A stretch of 64,000 nucleotides of DNA, taken from positions 71,886,082-71,950,081 of the forward strand of contig OZ023270.1 of the NCBI GenBank assembly GCA_964006375.1, in the 5' to 3' direction. Below are positions 44,851 through 59,869 of this stretch, one piece after another (within the stretch, counting starts at the first letter, position 1; each line of letters opens with the position of its first letter). The notes beneath the pieces were generated by a model. The model worked only from the letters and a program-made list of their open reading frames with translations. It made no database searches and had not been told where the DNA came from. The DNA is from Tillus elongatus. Taxonomy: Eukaryota > Arthropoda > Insecta > Coleoptera > Cleridae. Made by a program: the position numbers and the translations under genes.

Positions 44851-46360
44851 TGGGACAGTATTAGTTATTTGCAATCAAAATAAATGGAAACTTTGAAACT
44901 ACAAAAGTTTTTGACGTACCTGCATAAACTCCAAGCAACACAATGCACAAATTGTAACAAAAATGGACTGTGCACTTCTGGAACCTCAGGCAGAAGATTC
45001 CAATTTTTTTGACAATATGTCAATTTGACCAACCAGGCAGTAGAGCCGAGGAGATTGCTTTTAATGTGTTTTAAGTAAGGTAGCGATACATCATCAAACA
45101 ACAATGAGTGGGCCTCGTATATATGTACATACTACGCAAATCCGTTTATTAGTGTATAGACTTTTATAAGCAACGTTCAGTCGCGAGGACTCAATAACTT
45201 ACTCGAGTGTCACAATGAGTTCAAGAAGAGATATGTACAGTGTCACATTGGACTGCTAGGAAATCAACATGTGTAACAATTCATTGAAACGCCAACCAGA
45301 GAAACCTTAAGCTTCAACATATAAAAACATTCTATCGTCTGTATTTTTAAACAAACCAATATTTTTTGTAGAAAACAATTAATTATAAATTAAAATAGTT
45401 CATTTGTCCATCTCAAACCACTATCAGAATTGATTTAATTAAAAACGTTTAAATTAAAACCAACTAGGCGTATTGTTTTGCCTCTTTTTTTTGTTGTTGA
45501 AGAATTATATTTCATGTAATTTTACATTTACTAAGCTGTTGGAATTGTGATACATAGTCTTCTTTAATTAGTCGATAGTAGATAACACTAGAACTAAATT
45601 CACTTTCAAATGTATATTAAAACTATTAATATGACCTATATATTATATTGATTTTACATGACAGCTCTTTCCCAACGATGTGTCTTTTTTAGATAATTTA
45701 TCCATATCGGAGGGAAACAGCAGCCACGTAATTATAATAATAAAATGTAAATCTTACACCTGTGAGTAAATATATTATTTTACACGATTTTCATTAACAG
45801 CCTTTGATTGTATTGTCACAATAAGCGAATTTTGTCCCTTACTTAAATATACCTTGTATTGTTTTTTGTTAATTACACTTTTAAAATTGTATTAAACTTC
45901 CTTTCTTTTAACTTATTGTTTATTTTCTGTGAGAACTATTAGGGAATTTCCCACATCCAACACTTTTAGATAAATCAACTGCTGATAAATATAATTTGAC
46001 ATCACTAATGCACGTCGACACTACTCTTTCCCTTTGCATTCCTTGTCTTTACTGAGTTATTTACATGTGAACTTCTTCATGATCTGTTACTATAAGTTAA
46101 AAAACATTAAAAGGAGGTACGACTGCAAAATCTGAAAAAGGCAGCTGTTAGAGATCCGACTAAGCTCTTTTTTTCGCTTTTCCACTCATATTTACAGTTC
46201 GTTTTCCTCGCCCTACACCCTTATTAACTCCTGGTCCTGTAACTTTTTTAGAGGTTGTTTATAAGAAATGTTTGTTGTGGGTTCTGCACCTAGGAGAACA
46301 CTAAGCATGTTTCGGAAAACAATTCTCAAAACCCTCCATGAGGTAAACTGCTAATTTACC
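44851..46360. other. AT-rich sequence, no gene recognised
   Basis: No protein signature over 1.5 kb. 46185-46330 resembles one arm of the inverted-repeat cluster at 30125-30670 in reverse. A short TTATAAGC / TTCAGTCG pair near 45163-45182 was not accepted as a promoter. Confidence 0.45.
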
Positions 46361-46365
46361 AAATT

Positions 46366-46368
<3 letters not shown>

Positions 46369-46459
<91 letters not shown>

Positions 46460-47090
46460 TTTTGTGCTGTTTAGACAAATTTAATTCCTGATTGTCATTT
46501 ATTTTATTAAATTAACCCACTATAAAGATTTATCTAGAGATATTGTATTTTATTTGTCCCTTTGGTAGTACCTTTCTTTTCATAAATCAAACATCTTAAT
46601 CTTATGAAAATTCACTACCATAACGCACTTGCTGCGTCTCGAACTTTTTTTAACTAGCCTTCATTTATGAACTTATGCATGTATGTTTGTTTCAGACACT
46701 AATAACTTAAAAAATAATAGGCCAGTTTTGATAAAATTTGTTAAGTACCTTCCTTTGAAAATGGCTTGGATAAGTTTATAAGCCAGGAAAATCAAACCAG
46801 GTTTTTCGGGAAAATGTTGGGTTTTTTCCCAAAAAATGCATCTCCGAAAAAAAGGGCCTCTATTATAAAAGTATATTATATGTCAAAATTTTTATCTCTA
46901 AGTTGGAAGAAAACTAATAAGCATATAACGAAAAAAACTGTTTTGTGTTACTTAAGGTTACAGGGGGGCACAAGACCAAAATATTTGTGTGTTAAACAAA
47001 ATATATTAAATATTACACACAAATGTTATGTTTTCTGCGCGCATATATAATTTTCGAAAAAAAGCGTAGATCTTTGCTACCATTTCAGAC
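46369..47090 (-). repeat. (TA)n array, MITE end and array-less TA-core half
   Basis: The (TA)n array is at 46369-46457. At 46604-46645 is a clean MITE end (GAAAATTCACTACCATAACG, then CACTTGCTGCGTC). From 46690 the words 'ctaataacttaaaaaataat', 'ggcttggataagtttataag' and 'tttttcgggaaaatg' are the half of a TA-core element that normally follows the array, with CATGTATGTTTG in place of TA repeats. Confidence 0.65.
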
Positions 47091-47094
47091 TTTT

Positions 47095-47625
47095 CCTTCT
47101 TTTCTAGTGGCTTTTGCGATTTCAAAATTATACTCATTAAGCTCACTATACAATGTATTTATACGTAAAAGGATATTACGTTGATTGACTTGAGGATTTC
47201 GTAGTCAATTGGTCTGAAAAAAGAAGCTACCTTCAATTGTGTTCAATAAAATAAAATAGATAAGCAAAAAGTTATAGCAAAAAATATAGAAATACCAATG
47301 TAAATATAACATCGAGTATGTAAATGTTCTGGTTTTTTCTTCTTTTTCTGTTCTCTAAGCATGGATTAAATGATTCTCTTGACGTCATAAATAGACAAAT
47401 AGATAAAGCTTTGTGAGATCGTGCTCATCAGCCAATAAACAGGACACATTGTAATTAAACTTACTTATTTTTAATGCGTACTCTTTCTACTAAACTATAA
47501 AAAAAGGACCTTCAAAGTTACAGGTTTTCGGTAATATATTCCTGCTAATAGATTTAAATAATTTGAAAAACGATTTTCCTTTCGCGTTAAATAGCAAGCC
47601 ACGCGTTGTGTTATAAGATGTAAAA
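47095..47625. other. Spacer, nothing recognised
   Basis: AT-rich, no coding or repeat signal noticed. Confidence 0.4.
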
Positions 47626-47629
47626 GCTA

Positions 47630-48823
<1,194 letters not shown>

Positions 48824-48825
48824 CT

Positions 48826-49239
48826 GTAACAGGATTTATAACACGGCATTTCTGTACTATACAAGGAGAAGGGTTAAGGGCAAAGCCGCAAGGAGACAAC
48901 CGCATACACGTGTTTCAAGCTTATTAGTCATCATCAGTACGGTAGACCCAGGTGAAGATGGGAGCACTCTGGATGAAGATGCAAAAATACACGGAGTCAC
49001 AACAGGCAACCAGTGCACATTTGCAGCAACATTTGGAAGACCCTCAATCCGAGGGAAACAACCAAAATAGCAACGGAGGCAAAGAAATCACCTGCGTGAG
49101 CATCCGGAGCCCGTGTATTTTTGCATCTTCATCCAGAGTGTTCCCATCTTCACCTGGCTATACCGTACTGATGATGGCTAATAAGCTTGAAACACGTGTA
49201 TGCGGTTGTCTCCTTGCGGCTTTGCCCTTAACCCTTCTT

Positions 49240-49241
<2 letters not shown>
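48826..49241. mobile_element. Foldback element, copy 2, inside a TA array
   Basis: The outer arms 48845-48945 and 49160-49240 are inverted copies (GGGTTAAGGGCAAAGCCGCA and TGCGGCTTTGCCCTTAACCC; ACACGTGTTTCAAGCTTATT and its partner). Inner inverted pairs include GTGAAGATGGGAGCACTCTG and CAGAGTGTTCCCATCTTCAC. The centre (49058-49110) is unique. It lies between (TA)n 48594-48820 and (TA)n 49242-49323, and those two arrays with their outer flanks make one TA-core element, so this copy inserted into it. Confidence 0.8.
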
Positions 49242-49326
<85 letters not shown>

Positions 49327-49660
49327 ATATAAAAACTGAAACCGACCCCGTATATGGGTTCTATGGGTCCTAAATCGTGCTCATTTGAAATTTTTTTTGC
49401 AAAGTCTCACCATCGATACCTCTCTATTAGTGAATTTTTATTTAAAAAAATTCACTAATTGCGTTATTTCAATTTTAAATTTTCTTTCGAAAAAATTTTT
49501 TTCTCCGAAAATCACAAAGTTATTGTAATGAAATTTGGCGGATATCTTGCCTTAGGAAAGACCTTACTACGTACCAAAACTAAACTTTCAAAATTATAGA
49601 AAATTGAGTTATTCAAATTTGAAGCATTTAATAAAAATTCACTACTGGAACACAAATGCC
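49242..49660 (-). repeat. TA-core element, hairpin half, plus following repeat
   Basis: (TA)n 49242-49323, 'aacatataaaaactgaaacc', 'gaccccgtatatgggttcta', 'tctcaccatcgatacctctc', hairpin 49431-49460. After the hairpin, 'tttctttcgaaaaaattttt' and 'acgtaccaaaactaaacttt' continue to a degraded MITE end near 49650. Confidence 0.75.
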
Positions 49661-49834
49661 ATCAATTTGTCACAACGGAATGAGAGAAAACGTGACAAAA
49701 TAGTGATTGAAGTCAACAGTGCCTTCATCAGTCTCCAACCGCTAAAATGTATCGGTGACCAGCAAATAAGCGCTTAAACTCAGCTGTTGGCAGCTGGTCA
49801 ACTCGACCATTGACGGATATCAAACTGAAGCTTA

Positions 49835-49905
49835 AATAAGGAAATGTATACGGCAGAGATGCCCATTATCGCCATATTTGTTGAATGTATTTACAGAAGA
49901 TAAAA
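49835..49905 (+). pseudogene. Small LINE reverse-transcriptase fragment
   Basis: One frame reads KCIRQRCPLSPYLLNVFTED, matching the conserved RT block usually written G.RQGCPLSP.LFN. Only about 25 residues are recognisable, with a stop just upstream, and a MITE end (GGGACGCAGCAAGTGCG) cuts it at about 49914. The parent LINE family cannot be named. Confidence 0.55.
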
Positions 49906-50480
49906 AAATTTCGGGACGCAGCAAGTGCGTTATAGTAGCATTTTTTATAACTCAACTTTCTATAAACCTAGAAAGTTGAGTTTGGGTGTGTAGTAATGTA
50001 TTTACGAGGGCAACATACCAACCAAATTTCTTCAAAATAACTTTGTTCTTTTTAAATGCAATTCTTTTCGAAAAAATTATTTTTTTTCACAGAAGAACTA
50101 GTCCGATTGGGCTGGCTACCGAACTCTTCTAAGCTATTAATAAAAAAAAGTTTCATCAAAATCAGTTAACAACTTTTGAATTTTCGTGTGGATACACACA
50201 CACTTAAATTTATAGGATACAATATGGTCTACTTAGGACAAAAAAGTCAATCCCCCATTTCAAATGCAAAGCCACCTGTGATTCTAAAATAAATAAAAAT
50301 ATTAAAAACTTTAGGTGTTTTTTCTATCAAAAATATTAAATAAGTTGTTCAGAATTGACCTAACAGCACAGGTCCAAAGTTTTATTAAAATTAACAAATA
50401 TTAAAATTTTAATTTAAACAATTACTTCAAAAATGCATGGTTGTTAAATTATTAAATACTGCCAAAAAATACCAAATGAT
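49906..50480. other. Decayed composite-repeat pieces
   Basis: Starts with a MITE end, then 'aactttctataaacctagaaagttgag', 'agctattaataaaaaa' and 'tgtggatacacacac', reminiscent of a TA-core half in which the array was lost. From about 50210 nothing is recognised. Confidence 0.4.
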
Positions 50481-50499
50481 TTGCACTGTCAGTCCTCCA

Positions 50500-50540
50500 T
50501 GAACTTGGGCACGGTCAGCTGCTGGATGGGTGACCGGTTT
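50500..50540 (+). other. 5S rRNA-like fragment (internal promoter region)
   Basis: GGGCACGGTCAGCTGCTGGA followed by TGGGTGACCG aligns with the animal 5S rRNA segment GGGCGCGGTTAGTACTTGGA / TGGGTGACCG, which includes the intermediate element and box C of the Pol III promoter. Only about 40 bp match and the 5' half is not seen, so it is not a functional 5S gene. It could be a 5S-derived SINE head or a pseudogene fragment. Confidence 0.6.
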
Positions 50541-50819
50541 GTAATCTTGTCCTGGTTTGATATTTGTAGAAAACCTTTGTTACTGAATTTTTGTAGATAT
50601 TTTTGAGACGAATTTTCGTTTTTAGTCAGTTTCTATTAAAATATTTTTAGGATTTCTTTTTGTAATTTTAAATCTTACAGTAAATTGTTTTTCGGATATT
50701 CGCGATACAAAAATTCTGTAGGAGAAAATATTTTAACAGAATTTATTTGTGAATTTTTGTAGAAACCCATTTTTTGGCCAGTGAAATTGAATAAACTGTT
50801 TTTATCATTTGCCGCCTTG

Positions 50820-51725
50820 AAAAAAAAATAGTGCTGCAAATTGAATCATAACTTGCACATAGCTGTGGTAATTAATTCTCTTCAGAAAGACGTCCTCATG
50901 GAATGAATTTACGGCCCGTGATTTGACCTCAAAGAATATATTTGTATTTCTGTACCCATAAACTTTTGAAACGTTATATTATTCGAGTTTTATTGAAAAA
51001 ATTTCAATTTTCACCAAATCGCCTCTTAATTATCCTCTACCGCCTGATGCGATCTTACCCAAAACAATTGGAAGCGTTGCTTTGTCGGGAGCTAACCGGA
51101 TACCAAATTTGAAGATGATATCTCAATTGGTTCGAAAGTTATTGCGCCTGTTAACATACAGACGTACAGACCGATAGACAAAAAAATGTCGTTCCATAAT
51201 CAAGTTTTCTATATGGTTTGAGACCTTTTACGCCGTTTGTGCAAAAACAAGTTCTAAATTTTTGTCAACAATATTCCATTCCCACACTTTCAACCCCTAA
51301 TTTAATTTCAGCACAGAATACCGAATGTTTGATGAAATTAAAAGTTTTCTATTAAATAAACCCTTAAACGTTATATTACTCGAGTTTTAACAAAAAAATG
51401 TCAATTTTTACCAAATCACCTCCGTTCATCCCCTACCCCCTGGAGCTATTTTACACAAAAAGAATCCGAACCATTCGTTTATCGTGTGCCAACTGTATAC
51501 CAAATTTGAAGACCATATCTCAATTCGTTTTAAAGTTATCGTGGCTACAAACACACAGACCGAGAGACCGACGGACCGATAGACCGACGGACCGACATCC
51601 CGGCAGACCGACAGACTAAAAAAATTCGTTCCAAAATCATGTTTTTTACATATTTTGATACTTTTTACGACGTTTAAGCGATTTTTTTTAAATTTTTGTT
51701 GCCGATGCGATACTTCCACACGTTG
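50820..51725. repeat. Dispersed repeat with GACCGACG minisatellite, copy 3
   Basis: The best-preserved relative of 15180-16045. Two tandem halves (about 50840-51290 and 51370-51720), each with 'ggataccaaatttgaagat'-like text, 'atctcaattggttcgaaagtt', then the GACAGACCGA run and 'cgacgtttaagcg'. In the second half the 8-bp unit GACCGACG/A is expanded at about 51558-51616. Confidence 0.7.
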
Positions 51726-51952
51726 TGACGATGTGGAAGTAATAGTTGCCTATTGCTCAATTTTCTATATAGCTTGTAACGCAAAAATTTGCAATGTCCT
51801 AGTCGCTCTAAAAGCAACTTGTTCATAATTTTACTAAAATAACTTTCTTATTTTTAAAGATCCAAACATTTTTCGAAAAAATTTAAAATGTTCCCAGAAA
51901 AACTGATTTTGACAGCGCTAGCTAACAAACTTATCTAAGCTATTTGTAAAAG

Positions 51953-53230
<1,278 letters not shown>

Positions 53231-53757
53231 GTTAGTTAGTCAGCCCAATCCAGTCTCTTTTTCCGCAAAAGTGTTTTTTCTAAAACAAATTTGTACTTTT
53301 CAAAACAAATATTATGTTATTTTCTGTTATTTGAAATATTTTTATAGGACTTCACTACCATAACGATCTCGCTGACGACTATTTTCTTCTCGGTTGTAGT
53401 TTCACTGCTTTTATGGCAATTCTTCTTTGGATATTTCAGTTGCTTAATTAAATGCAATGTCTTTATTTAGCCTTAATTGTTCTCGAAAATGAGATCATCT
53501 TCTAGCTTCCCATAAGTATTAGAAATTTTGAATAAAACTTTTGGCCTGGTAAAGTCTCTGATAACAATTTAATCTGCTTCTTTTTGTTTGGAAATATTAA
53601 AAATAGCCTTTTTTTACCTGTGATTTACTTTAGAAAACAAATTTCTTCCGAAAGCTTCCACAACATTAGAACATATCCCTTTTAAAGTTTTAGTCATATC
53701 AAACTTGTAAATTTCTCCTCAGCGATTGTTTTCCATGAAAACTCGCTAAAAGCACAT
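53231..53757. other. AT-rich spacer with a MITE end
   Basis: A degraded MITE end (TTCACTACCATAACG) lies at 53349-53363. Nothing else recognised. Confidence 0.4.
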
Positions 53758-53759
53758 TA

Positions 53760-54130
53760 ATTAGCGCAGAGCCTCGGTGGTTCGGTGGTAAGAACGTGTG
53801 CCTCTGAATCGAAGGGTACTGGGTTCGATTCACAGACTTCCCCTTTTACTTTTCCAGTACATACTGTAAAATTAGCATCAACAGAGGTTGTGGCATTGTA
53901 TTTGAGCAAGTTGAATATCTGCACGTTCCGTCCTTTGGAGGGGGCGTAGAGTCGCCGGTCTCATGTCCATGCAAATTTGGCCACGTTGAAGATCCCTACG
54001 GGCCCTATGGAAAGCAGGGGTTTGGCAAAATTTCCAGGATAATGCGTGAAACTGCTACCTGGCGTCTGTGATTGGCCATAGGCGCGTAAATAGACCGACG
54101 TTAAAGAAACAAAAAATAACACACACACAT
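53760..54130 (+). mobile_element. tRNA-derived SINE, copy 2 (best preserved)
   Basis: The head 53766-53836 is tRNA-like: GAGCCTCGGTGGTTCGGTGG (A-box region) and GGGTACTGGGTTCGATTCAC with a near-perfect B box (GGTTCGATTC), spaced as in a tRNA. The body has 'gaggttgtggcattg', 'tttgagcaagttgaat', 'tggagggggcgtag' and 'tttccaggata'; the end is 'accgacgttaaagaaacaaa', then AAATAACACACACACA. Length is about 370 bp. The head lacks a clear acceptor stem, so it is a SINE and not a tRNA gene. Copies at 18395-18770 and 41395-41640. Confidence 0.85.
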
Positions 54131-54640
54131 TAAATAGCCAATATGGTGATTAGGTGAATAGAAAACTAGGTGCTTTTAAGTTTTTTGTAAGCATTAGAGG
54201 CACAATTTTAAGTGTACTTAGATAGTAATGTTTTAAATAGTGTTTTTCTTTAATACATTATGGCCACTTTCCTGATGGTAATTTACATTTTACAGCTGAA
54301 GGTTGTCTATTGCCGTCATATATGGTTTTTATAACGGCTTCGTTGGTTTTTAATTTTTTTTAAGTTTATTGTACGTATTTGCTTTTTGTTTAATTAGACA
54401 ATGGTAATCTGATATTAAAGACAATCACATACAGGAAGTAATGCCAGGACCTTTAGTCAACCATTTAGACGACGTCTCACGTAATCAGCAAGTTTACAAA
54501 CTTGTAGATCGAATAAATTTTTCAAAATCCTAATCAGATCCGTTCTTTTAAATAACTTTAACTTCGACTTATAACTTAATAACTTTTTTATACAGTGTGG
54601 AAAATGGAACAAATTCAATATCTCTATTATGGTGCATATT
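54131..54640. other. AT-rich spacer
   Basis: No feature recognised. The final 60 bp resemble the sequence before composite block copy 1. Confidence 0.4.
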
Positions 54641-55754
54641 AATAAAAACTCTAGACGCAGCAAGTGCGTTATGGTAGTGAATTTTCTATTTTTTAATAGC
54701 AATAATGTGTGTTTTTTTTTAAGAAAGCAGGCATCAAATATGGTTACCAATATAATCTATATAGTAAAAACAATGTGCCATGTTTCATCAAAATAACTTT
54801 ATTGTTTGAAAATGTACAAAAATTTCCGAAAGTAAACTTAAAGTGTTCCCGAAAAAACTCGTTTCTTGGTCAACCTTATAGGTTAATAGCAAATTGGGCT
54901 ATTCAAATATTAAGCATTTGATCAAAATTCGCTACTATAACGCACTTACTGCGTCCAGAATTTTTTTTCTTACAAACATGCATTATATTTCGATGGAAAA
55001 TGCAAAAATGCCACAACATAAGGCGTGTTTGATTAAAAAAAAGAAAATTTATATCACCAATGACTTATGGGCCAGCCTGTGATTGTAGAAATAATTTTTT
55101 AAGATGTAGCTTAAGACACCCTATAATTAATATATACAATTTTTTTTCATATCTTGTATAATAACAGATATATTGAACTTTATTGATTTTTTTTACGAAA
55201 ATTCTACAAAAATTATATACCATTAAACGATAAACTCTATAGCTAAGACTACTGCCAAGTGTCAGAGAAAGGGTCTATTTGAAATGAATTTTCTGGAAAC
55301 ATTTTATTAAAAAGAAGGACAATGACGGTTGAAACTAAGACTTCAGGATTTGTAAAACATTTTTCTTGAGACATTTTATTTCCATAGCCCGTATTAGATT
55401 CAAGTTCTTTTCCTAAATGTTGCCAATTTTGACGTTTAAATCGCAACTTTGACGTTTTGTGAAACCTCAATTTATTTTTCTTTAAATGCCTATAACTTTC
55501 TTGTATTTTGACCTACAGAGCTAAGTTTTGGTATGTAGCTTACCTATAAGGATGTAAACTCGCGTACCAAATTTAGTTGCCCTTACTTTGTTAATTCCGG
55601 AGATATAATTTTTTTTCGAAATAAAGCACAACATTTTCCGGGAGAACCCGGCCCGATTTTCCTGGCTAACGAACTTATACAAGCCATTTCCAAAAGGAAT
55701 TCATTCACCAAATTTAATCAAAATCGGCCCATTATTTTTTGAGTTATCGGTGCG

Positions 55755-55848
<94 letters not shown>

Positions 55849-55985
55849 ATATAAAAATTTCAACTGACCCCGGATATGTGTTCTGGGGGGCCTAATTAGC
55901 GCTCATTTGAAGAAATTTTTTCAAAATTCAAAAGTCGGGATCTCCTCATTAGTGATTTTTTTTTAAGAAAATTCACTAAAAAATC
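54640..55985 (+). repeat. Composite repeat block copy 4 joined to a TA-core element
   Basis: MITE unit 54650-54962 with inverted ends (AGACGCAGCAAGTGCGTTAT and ATAACGCACTTACTGCGTCC). Then 'gacaccctataattaata', 'cttgtataataacagata', 'ctatagctaagactactgcc', 'tttgaaatgaattttctgg' and 'ttgccaattttgacgtt'. Then the TA-core half 'acgaacttatacaagccatt', (TA)n 55759-55845, 'aacatataaaaatttcaac', and the hairpin 55950-55980 (TTAGTGATTTTT / AAAATTCACTAA). This is the most complete example of the whole unit, about 1.35 kb. Confidence 0.8.
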
Positions 55986-56019
55986 CCGAAACACGTCAAT
56001 TTTAGATTAAAAATGACAT

Positions 56020-56945
56020 CCTGCAACGTGAAAACTTCACCCCTACTTTCAACGCCCTTCGAGCGACGGTTGTAACCTATAAATGCTTAAATAAGAAGTA
56101 GGGGTTGAAAGATATCTTCATTCTCTATTAAAATTTATTGCAAAAATGAACAGTAAAAACTAAATTCATTTCATTGACGAACTTCGCTAGAACATACTAA
56201 AAAAAACTCTGGACGCAGCAAGTGCGTTATGGAAGTGAATTTTTATAAAAATGCTTTGAATAGCAAATATGTCTTTTTAATGCAAGCAGTCATCAATTTG
56301 GTTACCGGTATAGCCTATATAGTGGAAACAATGTGCCATATTTTATCAAAATAACTTATTGTTTGAAAATGTACAAAAATTTTCCGACAATAAACTTTAA
56401 ATGTTGGTTTCCTAGCCAACAAACCTTAGGTTAATAACAAATTGAGTTATTGAAATTTGAAGCATTTCATGAAAATTTGCTACCAAAAGGCACTTACTGC
56501 GTCTCGATTCTTTTTGTTACAAACATATTTCGATAAAAAATGCAATAAAATAAGGTGTTCGAAAAAAAATTGTAGGGATCACCAACGACTTATGGGCCAG
56601 CCTGTCATTGTCAAAATAATTTTATAAGATGCAGCTCAAGACACCCTATAATTAACTTATACAAGTTTTATCGTCTCTTGTATAATAATAATTATATTGA
56701 GTTTTATCATAGTAATGCGTCACCCTGTATATATGTAAACAGATAAAAACTGAACGTAAACCCGGATATGGATTCTAGGGGGCCTAGTTTGTGCTCATTT
56801 GAAGCAATCTTTTTAAAATTCTAAAGTCGCGGTCTCCTCATTGACGAATTTTTGTACGAAAATTAGCTAAACTAAAAATTATGGACCGTTAAACCATAAA
56901 CTTAACTAAAACTACCGCCAAAGCATCAGAGATAAAATAACTAGC
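56020..56945 (+). repeat. Composite repeat block copy 5 (long form, truncated)
   Basis: The first part matches 15035-15150. The MITE unit 56210-56510 is followed by 'acaccctataattaactta', 'cgtcaccctgtatatatg', 'aaacagataaaaactg' and 'cctcattgacgaatttttgt', then it ends at 'accgccaaagcatcagaga'. No TA array is attached. Confidence 0.7.
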
Positions 56946-57285
56946 CTGTTGCATATTGGCCCTTTTTGTAAAACTTCGATCCTTTATATGTGTTAACAAA
57001 ACATAACAAACACTGTTTAGTCCACCCACTAACATTAATAAAATCTTAAAGGAACAATTTGCACAAAATTCCCAAATAATACAAATAATTTGTCAACTGA
57101 AACAGATAAACAATCTAATACCATACGATAAACGTCAGCTACACCGTGTAACAGACTTGCGCAATAATATCAAAGGTTTCGTTGCCAGGCAACGACTCAG
57201 ACATACTAGATATCATATAACTATAACCCAGCTTGGCCTTTGTCAATTAAACGCGGCGGTTTTAAAAATAAATGTTTCAAATTTG
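56946..57285. other. Spacer, nothing recognised
   Basis: Somewhat less AT-rich than its surroundings, with no coding or repeat signature. Confidence 0.4.
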
Positions 57286-57810
<525 letters not shown>

Positions 57811-57868
57811 AAAATACTAACTAATCGCGTTTTATCTGTGATAATGAGAAAATATAAATAAAAGCACA

Positions 57869-59787
57869 TCAATCTTTATGTAGCAGATGTTCAAAATGCA
57901 TACCTTGAACGTCGTGACAGCCGGGGAAGTGCGTCTGGAGTAAAATTTCCATAGTTTCCTCCCCCGAGCATTTAAAGCCTCCCGTGGATGTTCTAAGGGA
58001 GCCTATGTTAGTCTGAGGGCCCTTGGACAGGATCTTGTGTAGTCGAGCACTCTCGGACGTGTTTTCCACTTCCTCGCGGTGCCTCCTCCACGACTTATTC
58101 TTGGCGTCCCTCAGTCTTTTGTAATAGGTCGTTAGGGCCTGTCTATATTCATCCCATGCTCCCGACCTTTTGGCCGCGTTAAACAGCTTACGAACCTGCG
58201 TCCTCCTTTGCCTGAGGTCCTCGTTCCACCACGGGACGTTCCTGGTGGACACCCTCATTTTCAGGGGGCAGTTGGCGTTATAGACCGAGGTAATTGCGTC
58301 TCGCAATTGGACTGCTGCAATCTCGAGGTCTATTGAATTGTCTATGGTACTCTTAACCCCCTGCAGTTCCACAGCTAGGTCTGACCTGTAGGCTTCCCAG
58401 TCCGCCTCGCGGGGCTCCCGGTACCATACCGTTTGTCTTTCGACTTTGGCGATTTCAAACCGGATGTATCTGTGGTCTGAGCTACTCACTTCCCCAGACA
58501 CAGCCCAGCACTTAATAAAGTCACCCAGAAACTGGTTGGAAACTGTTAGATCTAAAACTTCCTCACGCCGTGTTGTGACGAAGGTCGGTTTATTACCTCT
58601 ATTCAATATGTCTAAATTAAATTTCATAAAGAATTGTAAAAGTGCCTCACCCCTAGAGTTTGTGTCCGAGCTACCCCACAACTCATGGTGCGCATTCGCA
58701 TCCATGCCGATGGTGGTCTGCCATCCACCTGCTCTGCTACCCACCATGAGCTGCTCCAATTCGTTGGGTGGAGGAGGGTCCGTGCTGTCCCCTGGCAGAT
58801 AGGCTGACCCGACAGTAATGTCCCTCAGCCCATCCGCTCCTCCACATCGGATTTTGATCGTTGCCAGGTCCCTGGAACAGAAATTCACTAAAGGCAGAAA
58901 TTCTATCCCTTCCCTGACAAAAATGCAGGAACTCGGGTTCTCGCTGGATCTGCTGTAGATGAGCTTTCCAGTAGCTCAGCCGAGTCCCTTGATCTCTCCT
59001 TTATAGGAGTATGGTTCCGGGACGATGTCAGGGATCCGTACGAGGACCTTGCGTCTCTTTGGGAGTTCCTTGGGCTCAACGGCTGTCAAGTCCGCCCCCT
59101 CCCAAATCTGACCGAGGCCCCCGATCGTTTTCCGCAGCCAGTCCCGCGACTGCGGGCCGGCACAGGTTATCCAGAGGATGCCCCCCGCCAGGCGCGCCTG
59201 GTGGAACTGAGGCGAGCTCTCCCCTTCCCGAAGAGAGTCCACCGCAGCTACCACCGCAGCCTGGATCAGGTCCGCCTTCCCCTGGTCTAGCGTGACCTCA
59301 GGATGGTGTCTGTCAATCACCGCCATCCCGAGGCCCTCGGCAGCCTTTTTATACGAGCCAGTCTGCGCCGGTGTTCCGGCCTTGGTCCTTTTGGGAGGTC
59401 TGTCTGGAGTAGGCGTGCTAGAGCCAGAGCGCGGCGTCTTCTGACTCGCACTCTCCTCTTGCGCCTTTACAGGTGCCCTGGCCCTTTTGGGACGTCTGTC
59501 TGTAGTGGGCGTGCTAGAGTTAGAGCGTGTCCTCGCACTCCCCTCTTACAGGTTTCTCCACCGTCCATGTCCCGGTCGCCATTTTCTGTGCCCTCCGGAA
59601 CTTCATTCTTTGCGCCCCGGAAAGACGCTTGGACTGCCGGGGCAGTCCCTCTACTCTTACAGTAGAGTCCTCACTGGTGGAGGGGCCCGCGGAGCTCGCC
59701 GCCCTCCGATGGGACCCAGCCTCCAGCTTGGGTGTTGAGGACAGGTCTCTGGCCGAAGCTACCCCCTGATCCCCCTATCTATACCTA

Positions 59788-59789
<2 letters not shown>
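57869..59789 (-). pseudogene. 3'-truncated LINE with ORF1-endonuclease fusion (DUF4780 type)
   Basis: Minus strand, 5' to 3'. About 59770-59330: proline/serine-rich N-terminal ORF1 region in several frames (SKRLSGAQRMKFRRAQKMA). 59326-58976: DUF4780-like ORF1 domain (FHQARLAGGILWITCAGPQS; RRKVLVRIPDI) that passes directly into endonuclease sequence PEPYSYKGEIKGLG. After one stop the AP-type endonuclease continues 58970-57869 (SSCIFVREGIEFLPLVNF; GMDANAHHELWGS; VSSSDHRYIRFE) to the pre-RT linker (ILLQTHFPGCHDV). The RT and 3' end are absent. The region is visibly richer in G+C than its surroundings. R1/I/LOA-like. Its 5' side abuts the (TA)n at 59790. Confidence 0.75.

Positions 59790-59869
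<80 letters not shown>

Noticed and set aside
45155..45240. TATA box, initiator and short ORF starting MSSRRDMYS
   Set aside because: TATA-like and initiator-like strings are only about 10 bp apart and the ORF stops after 14 codons.
53766..53836. Functional tRNA gene
   Set aside because: A and B boxes are good but no acceptor stem closes and the sequence continues into a SINE body present in three copies.
59011..59769. Plus-strand ORFs opposite the GC-rich LINE
   Set aside because: Low-complexity proline, serine and arginine text antisense to a recognisable ORF1; judged shadows.
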